Source of the DNA: Jidongwangia harbinensis
GTDB taxonomy: Bacteria; Actinomycetota; Actinomycetes; Mycobacteriales; Micromonosporaceae
Direction of reading: 5' to 3'
Assembly (NCBI RefSeq): GCF_020216025.1
Contig: NZ_JAIWNC010000037.1
Coordinates: 48,799-112,798 of the forward strand
Length of the DNA: 64,000 nt
Both the position numbers and the translations under genes were made by a program. Below are positions 59,369 through 64,000 of the stretch, one piece after another (the first letter of the stretch is position 1; each line of letters starts with the position of its first letter). Below the pieces are notes generated by a model. The model saw only the letters and a program-made list of their open reading frames with translations. It did no database searches and was not told the DNA's origin.

Positions 59369-61336
59369 TCAGAGGTGCCGGTGCACCACGAACACGTGGG
59401 CCGGTTCGACGTACGGGTCGATCCGGACCGCGTTGTGCTGGCCCCACTCGTACGAGGCGCCGGTGATCGCGTCGGTCACCGTGAACCGCTCGTGCCAGTC
59501 CATGCCGAGGGCGGGCATGTTCAGCGTCGTGTTGCCCCACTGCACGTTGCCGGAGTCGAACGAGCAGATCACCAGGACGGTGTTGCCGGTCTCCGCGTCG
59601 CGCTTGGACCAGCACAGCAACGAGCCGTTGTCGATGTCGTGGAACTCGAGGTTGCGCAGCCAGTGCAGCGCCGGGTTGTCCCGGCGGATCTGGTTGAGCC
59701 GGGTGATGTACGGCGCCAGCGAGCGCCCGGAGCGCTCGGCCGCCGCGTAGTCGCGCGGCTTCAGCTCGAACTTCTCGTTGTCGATGTACTCCTCGGCGCC
59801 GGGCCGCGGCACGTGCTCGAACAGCTCCAGTCCCGAGTACATCCCCCAGGACGGGGAGAGCATGCTGGCCAGCACCGTACGGATCTTGAACATCGGCGGC
59901 CCGCCGTGCTGCAGGTGCTCCGGCAGGATGTCCGGCGTGTTCGGCCAGAAGTTCGGCCGCATCCAGTCCAGCGTGCCGAGCAGCTGCTCGCAGTACTCAC
60001 GCATCTCCTGGGCCGTGGTGCGCCAGGTGAAGTACGTGTACGACTGGGTGAATCCGATCTTGCCGAGCCCGCTCATCATGGCCGGCCGGGTGAACGCCTC
60101 GGCCAGGAACAGCACGTCCGGCTCGACCGCCTTCACCTTGGCGATCAGCCACTGCCAGAAGTTCAGCGCCTTGGTGTGCGGGTTGTCCACCCGGAAGATC
60201 CGTACCCCCTGCCCGACCCAGTGCAGGACCACGCGGAGGACCTCCTCGCGCAGGCCCTTCATGTCGTTGTCCCAGTTCAGCGGGTAGATGTCCTGGTACT
60301 TCTTGGGCGGGTTCTCGGCGTAGGCGATGGTGCCGTCGGCGCGGGTGGTGAACCACTCCGGGTGCGAGGTGACCCACGGGTGGTCCGGTGCAGCCTGCAG
60401 CGCCAGATCCAGCGCGATCTCCAGGCCCAGCTCCTCGGCCCGGGCCACGAACGCCCGGAAGTCCTCCAGCGTGCCCAGCTGCGGGTGGATCGCGTCGTGA
60501 CCGCCCTCGTCCGACCCGATCGCCCACGGCGAACCGACGTCCTCCGGGCGCGCCACCAGCGTGTTGTTGCGGCCCTTGCGGTTGACCTTGCCGATCGGGT
60601 GGATCGGCGGCAGGTAGACCACGTCGAAATTCATCGCCGCGACGGCCGGCAGCCGCTCGGCCGCGGTGGCGAACGTGCCGTGGGTGATCGGCGTCGCCTC
60701 CGGCCCGATCTCCGCGCCCTCGGAGCGGGGGAAGAACTCGTACCAGGCGGAGAAGAGCGCGCGCTTACGGTCCACCCACAGCGCGTACGACCGGGTGGTG
60801 GTCACCAGCTGCCGCACCGGGTGGTCCCAGAGCAGCCGCTCCAGGTCCAGCGCCGGGGACACCCGGGCGAACAGCGAGCGCTGGTCGTCGCGCAGCGCGG
60901 CGGCCGCCTCGCGCACCCGGTCCTGCTCCGGCTCCGGCACGATCTTGGTGGCCAGATCCAGCAGCTCGGCGCCCTCGACCAGGTCGTTCGCCAGATCCTC
61001 CAGGCCCTGTCCGACGCCGATCTTCTTCACCACCGCGTCGCGCCAGGTCCGGTACGGGTCGTCGAACGCCTCCACGGTGAACGTCCACCGGCCGACCCGG
61101 TCCGGCTGGATCACCGCGTGCCACTGGTCCAGCCCCGGCTCGCCGGGCCGCATCCGGGTGAACGGCCGCGCGTCGCCGTCCGGCCCCTGCCATACCACGT
61201 TCACGCCGAGGGCGTGGTGTCCTTCGCGATAGGACACCGCGGAGACCGGCACCAACTCACCGACCACCGCTTTCGCGGGGTAGCGGCCACACGACACCGA
61301 GGGCGTGACGTCTTCGATCGGAAAGCGACCGGTCAT
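59369..61336 (-). CDS. glgE: Alpha-1,4-glucan:maltose-1-phosphate maltosyltransferase
   Basis: 655 residues from the ATG at 61336 (GTG at 61345 is part of the ribosome site GGTGGAGA). Adds maltosyl units from maltose-1-phosphate to alpha-glucan. The N-terminal part (about 1-200) is the GlgE-specific beta domain and helical insert; the GH13_3 barrel follows with YLPPIHPIG, the nucleophile Asp in IFRVDNPHTKA and the acid/base Glu in LFLAEAFTRP. It is the first gene of the operon. No glgA or glgC is in the window, in line with a GlgE-based route. Confidence 0.97.
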   Translation of the reverse strand: MTGRFPIEDVTPSVSCGRYPAKAVVGELVPVSAVSYREGHHALGVNVVWQGPDGDARPFTRMRPGEPGLDQWHAVIQPDRVGRWTFTVEAFDDPYRTWRDAVVKKIGVGQGLEDLANDLVEGAELLDLATKIVPEPEQDRVREAAAALRDDQRSLFARVSPALDLERLLWDHPVRQLVTTTRSYALWVDRKRALFSAWYEFFPRSEGAEIGPEATPITHGTFATAAERLPAVAAMNFDVVYLPPIHPIGKVNRKGRNNTLVARPEDVGSPWAIGSDEGGHDAIHPQLGTLEDFRAFVARAEELGLEIALDLALQAAPDHPWVTSHPEWFTTRADGTIAYAENPPKKYQDIYPLNWDNDMKGLREEVLRVVLHWVGQGVRIFRVDNPHTKALNFWQWLIAKVKAVEPDVLFLAEAFTRPAMMSGLGKIGFTQSYTYFTWRTTAQEMREYCEQLLGTLDWMRPNFWPNTPDILPEHLQHGGPPMFKIRTVLASMLSPSWGMYSGLELFEHVPRPGAEEYIDNEKFELKPRDYAAAERSGRSLAPYITRLNQIRRDNPALHWLRNLEFHDIDNGSLLCWSKRDAETGNTVLVICSFDSGNVQWGNTTLNMPALGMDWHERFTVTDAITGASYEWGQHNAVRIDPYVEPAHVFVVHRHL

Positions 61337-61638
61337 GATCTCCACCGTAGTCAGATTGGCATGGGCGGGCTGGCGGCGCCGGAAAATGCAACCGCCGTCG
61401 AAAGGGAAGGTTTCCGTAGTGGAGCGTTCGCAAACTGTCCCGCGACGCCACCGTCAAACCTACCGGAGCCGGGTGACGATGGCGCGTCCAGGCGGGCCCG
61501 CGCGCCGCCGGTGAACGCGGCCGGCCCGGCCTCGCGTGCCGTGACGCACCGTTGCGATCGGCGGAGCGCGTCGGTTGCCATGTGGTGCCATCGCGGCCAC
61601 CCTTCTCAAGCCACCCCGCCGCCCGCCGAGGAGTAGCG
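61337..61638. other. Divergent intergenic region, glgE / hypothetical gene
   Basis: About 300 bp. It must hold the promoter of the glgE operon on the minus strand; a TTGACG-like -35 is near 61452-61457 but I could not find a matching -10. No palindrome or repeat stands out. Open frames through it are shadows. Confidence 0.4.
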
Positions 61639-62271
61639 GTGACGCCGGCCGCCAGGGCCGTCGCCGACCCAGGGGAGTGGCACGTGGCCGGACCGTCCGC
61701 CGAGCTGTCGCCGGTGATCGCCGCGAGCACGCACTGGCTGGCCCGGGCGTACCCGCCGGCCACCGCGGACAGCGTCGCGCTCACCCTCGCCGAGCTCCAG
61801 GCCCGGCAGGCCGTCACGGTCGCCGCCTGGCTGCGCTACCCGACGCCGATCGACGCCGCGCTGGTGGCGATCGCCGGACCGGGCGGCTCGGCGGTGCTGG
61901 ACTGGCGGGTCGGCAGCGAACCCGACGACGAGATGGCCGACGAGGAGGGCTGGCGTACCTGGGTCGACGAGGTCGTGGTCAGCTGGGCCGCCTGCCTGCT
62001 GGCCGACCCGGCGCTGGCCGTCCGCGGAGTGGACTCGGTGGCCGCCGCGGTACCGCCGGCCGACGACCGCCCCCGGCCCCGGCCGCGCCGCCCCGGCGGG
62101 CTGCCGAGCGAGTTCCGCCGGCTCACCGCCCCGGACCCCCGGGACCGCGCCGCGGCCGCGCTGCTGCGCCACCCCGACCTGCTGGAGCCGGTCGCCGCCA
62201 TGCACCGCGCCGACCTCTACTACCTGCTGGGCGTCGAGCGCGCAGCGGAGAATCTCGGCGTGCCGCAGTAG
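61639..62271 (+). CDS. Hypothetical protein next to glgE operon
   Basis: 210 residues from a GTG with GAGGAG upstream. It is acidic-Ala-rich with a central segment AVLDWRVGSEPDDEMADEEG and a helical region DEVVVSWAACLLADP; a Pro/Arg linker (about 138-155) leads to a C-terminal helical tail (LEPVAAMHRADLYYLLGVERA). No signal peptide, no membrane helix and no family recognised. The gene is divergent from glgE and convergent with the oxidoreductase gene (14-bp gap). Confidence 0.7.
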   Translation: MTPAARAVADPGEWHVAGPSAELSPVIAASTHWLARAYPPATADSVALTLAELQARQAVTVAAWLRYPTPIDAALVAIAGPGGSAVLDWRVGSEPDDEMADEEGWRTWVDEVVVSWAACLLADPALAVRGVDSVAAAVPPADDRPRPRPRRPGGLPSEFRRLTAPDPRDRAAAALLRHPDLLEPVAAMHRADLYYLLGVERAAENLGVPQ

Positions 62272-62285
62272 CGACCCCGCCGCGG

Positions 62286-62750
62286 TCAGTCGGCCAGGCG
62301 GGCGGGGAAACCGCCGGTGGCGATCGGGCCCCAGGCGTCGATCGTCACCCGGATCAGCGACTTGCCCTGGTCCCGCATGGCCTGCCGGTACTCGTCCCAG
62401 TTCGGGTGCTCACCCGAGATCACCCGGAAGTACTCGACCAGCGGCTCCACCGACTCCGGCAGGTCCAGCACCTCGGCGGTGCCGTCCACCTGCACCCACG
62501 GGCCGTTCCACTCGTCGGACAGCACGCAGACCGAGACCTGCGGGCGGCGCCGGATGTTGGCCACCTTGGCCCGCTCCGGGTACGTGGAGATGACGATCCG
62601 CCCCTCGGTGTCCACGCCGCAGGTGTTCGGCGAGGACTGCGGGCGCCCGTCGCGGCGGGTCGTCATCAGGATGGCGTGGTGCCGCGGGCGCAGGAACTCC
62701 AGCAGCTCCGCACGGTCCGCGCGGGTGTTCGTCGCGATGCTCCGGGCCAC
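62286..62750 (-). CDS. PPOX-class F420-dependent oxidoreductase
   Basis: 154 residues from a GTG after GGAGGAGAGACC. Split-barrel flavin/deazaflavin-binding fold: LRPRHHAILMTTRRDGRPQ at the N-terminus, IVISTYPERAKVANIRR and VQVDGTAEVLDLPE. The TTRRDGRPQSSP and AKVANIRRRPQVSV pieces match the group commonly annotated as F420-dependent. Substrate unknown. It follows polyphosphate glucokinase by 14 bases and is probably cotranscribed. Confidence 0.88.
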   Translation of the reverse strand: MARSIATNTRADRAELLEFLRPRHHAILMTTRRDGRPQSSPNTCGVDTEGRIVISTYPERAKVANIRRRPQVSVCVLSDEWNGPWVQVDGTAEVLDLPESVEPLVEYFRVISGEHPNWDEYRQAMRDQGKSLIRVTIDAWGPIATGGFPARLAD

Positions 62751-62764
62751 GGTCTCTCCTCCGG

Positions 62765-63556
62765 TCAGTCCGGCCGGCTGCCGGCGTCGGCCGCGTCCAC
62801 CTGGATCGCGCCGGGGTGCCCGCCGGCCTGCTCCGCGGTGACCGCGGCGCCGATGATCCCGGCGTTGTTCAACAACGTGGCCGGCACCATCGGGGTACGG
62901 ATGTCGATCAGCGGGAAGAACTTGTCCGACTTCTTGCTCACGCCGCCACCGACGATGAACAGGCGCGGCGACAGCAGCATCTCCACGTGCCGCAGGTACT
63001 CCTGCACCCGGTCGGCCCACTTCTCCCAGCTCAGCTCCTCCTGCTCGCGGGCCCGGTCGGCGGCCCGCAGCTCGGCGTCCGCGCCGTGCAGCTCCAGGTG
63101 CCCGAACTCGGTGTTCGGGATCAGCGTGCCGTCCAGGAACAGCGCGCTGCCGATGCCGGTACCGAACGTCAGCATCATGATCAGGCCGGGCTGCTCGCGT
63201 CCCGCGCCGAACGCCACCTCGGCGACCCCGGCCGCGTCCGCGTCGTTGAGCACCGACACCGGCCGCCCGAGCCGGTCGGAGAACAACTGCGCGGCGGGCG
63301 CGTCGAGCCAGGACTTGTCGACGTTGGCGGCGGTACGGGTCACCCCGTCCACCACCACACCGGGGAACGTGACGCCGATCCGGTCGTACCCGGAGAAGGC
63401 GTCCGCCACCTCGGCCACCGCCTCCACGACGCCGGTCACGTCGGCCGGCTGGGGCGTCGGCACCCGGTGCCGCTCGGCGAGCAGTTCGCCGCGCACGGTG
63501 TCCACCGGTGCGCCCTTCACGCCGGAGCCGCCTATGTCGATGCCGAGGATGGCCAT
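62765..63556 (-). CDS. ppgK: Polyphosphate glucokinase
   Basis: 263 residues; ATG with GACGGGAAA upstream. ROK-family sugar kinase: ILGIDIGGSGVKGAPVD, VTFPGVVVDG, VLNDADAAGVAEVAFG, TFGTGIGSALFLDG, TEFGHLEL. The NTEFGHLEL and EKWADRVQEYL parts are those of PpgK, which phosphorylates glucose using polyphosphate (and often ATP). It supplies glucose-6-phosphate from glucose freed by trehalose or glucan turnover. It is divergent from the sigma factor gene across 209 bp. Confidence 0.95.
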   Translation of the reverse strand: MAILGIDIGGSGVKGAPVDTVRGELLAERHRVPTPQPADVTGVVEAVAEVADAFSGYDRIGVTFPGVVVDGVTRTAANVDKSWLDAPAAQLFSDRLGRPVSVLNDADAAGVAEVAFGAGREQPGLIMMLTFGTGIGSALFLDGTLIPNTEFGHLELHGADAELRAADRAREQEELSWEKWADRVQEYLRHVEMLLSPRLFIVGGGVSKKSDKFFPLIDIRTPMVPATLLNNAGIIGAAVTAEQAGGHPGAIQVDAADAGSRPD

Positions 63557-63580
63557 CTGGTTTCCCGTCTTTCGTACGGA

Positions 63581-63590
63581 CACTGCAGTG
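63581..63590. promoter_or_regulatory. CACTGCAGTG palindrome in ppgK/sigma divergent region
   Basis: A perfect 10-bp palindrome 25 bases before the ppgK start, with ACTGCAG repeated at 63638-63644. A binding protein is not known; it may be chance. Confidence 0.3.
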
Positions 63591-63765
63591 CTCTGTACCA
63601 CGCGGAGCCGAAGTCGAATCGTTGCGCCACCCCTCAGACTGCAGCACGTTGGGGGTTCACTCATACTTTCGGCTAGTCAGGCCTAAGCTACTCGGTTAGC
63701 CTCAAGGGAACGAACGGTCGCCGCGTGCGGGCACGGCTCTCTGCCCGTAATGGAGGACCAACCCC

Positions 63766-64000
63766 ATGACTACTGTGCGTGAAACAGCAACGGACGGTGC
63801 CGGCGAACTCCTGGCCGCCATGGCCGAAACGCCGCTCCACGACCCCCGTCGGCACGACCTGCGCGCCAAGGCCATCGAGGCGTGGCTGCCGCTGGCCCGC
63901 CACCTCGCCCACCGTTACTCCGGCCGCGGCGAGCCCACCGACGACCTGGTCCAGACCGCCACCGTCGGACTCATCAAGGCCGTCGACAAGTTCGACCCCG
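63766..64000 (+). CDS. SigB/SigF-family RNA polymerase sigma factor (3' end outside window)
   Basis: The first 78 residues only. GGAGGACC precedes the ATG. After a 40-residue N-terminal arm the sigma region 2.1-2.2 begins: AKAIEAWLPLARHLAHRYSGRGEPTDDLVQTATVGLIKAVDKFDP, shown here by the motifs RYSGRGEPTDDLVQTA and GLIKAVDKFD. This is the group 3 SigB/SigF/SigG type used in stress and development. The cut end prevents checking region 4 and any adjacent anti-sigma gene. Confidence 0.9.
   Translation, partial: MTTVRETATDGAGELLAAMAETPLHDPRRHDLRAKAIEAWLPLARHLAHRYSGRGEPTDDLVQTATVGLIKAVDKFDP

Noticed and set aside
63660..63715. IdeR/DmdR iron-box-like sequence (GGTTAGCCT) before the sigma gene
   Set aside because: Only the right-hand half of the 19-bp box matches well; the left half does not, so I do not call an iron box.

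Overview
This is a very GC-rich window with dense GTG/ATG starts, many 4-base stop/start overlaps, F420-dependent and polyphosphate-dependent enzymes, conservon-type signalling genes, a complete GlgE alpha-glucan operon and a CebR-type operator. Together these point to a filamentous actinobacterium. A Micromonosporaceae member (Actinoplanes-like) is my best guess, from gene content only. No rRNA, tRNA, CRISPR array, insertion sequence or prophage was seen.

Layout. 0-8.2 kb: a lipoprotein cut by the window edge, a Tat-secreted glycerophosphodiesterase, a fused alpha-beta glycyl-tRNA synthetase, a GAF-GGDEF diguanylate cyclase and a UDP-glucose dehydrogenase. 8.2-9.3 kb: a gene-poor repeat block with a 15-bp VNTR inside a broken minus-strand reading frame and a 61-bp degenerate tandem repeat. 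9.3-18.9 kb: a secreted GH2 enzyme, an endonuclease/phosphatase-family protein whose start codon lies in a long hairpin, a methyltransferase, a gene remnant, an LPXTG-anchored seven-repeat RCC1 protein, a PP2C phosphatase, an arginase-like protein and two exported proteins. 19.3-27.1 kb: a ferric-reductase-like membrane protein with a NuoF-ferredoxin fusion, leading by overlapping genes into a Ser/Thr kinase that has a close paralogue 0.5 kb on. 27.2-30.9 kb: Tex and a stand-alone DMATS-type prenyltransferase.

30.9-46.1 kb is the most striking region. A minus-strand chain of ten tightly coupled reading frames runs Hsp70-like ATPase, large LuxR-ATPase, sensor kinase, DUF742, membrane CBM2 protein, 37-aa ORF, second sensor kinase, Roadblock/LC7, DUF742 and small GTPase. 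It is divergent from an iniB-iniA-iniC-like operon encoding an IniB-domain protein and two bacterial dynamins. The arrangement reads as an envelope-stress or envelope-remodelling system in which a membrane sensor and small-GTPase module, a LuxR regulator and an Hsp70-like ATPase sit beside a paired dynamin machine. That linkage is inference.

46.1-54 kb holds secreted carbohydrate proteins (a Cip1-like protein behind a perfect CebR box; a GH5 mannanase behind a LacI-type operator), a second LuxR-ATPase, a second PP2C phosphatase, a MarR/FMN-reductase divergent pair and a repeat-rich gap with a large compound hairpin. 54-63.6 kb holds the GlgE pathway in one operon (glgE-treS-mak-glgB), which converts trehalose via maltose and maltose-1-phosphate to branched alpha-glucan. 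A hypothetical protein, an F420-type oxidoreductase and polyphosphate glucokinase follow. The window ends inside a SigB/SigF-family sigma factor gene.
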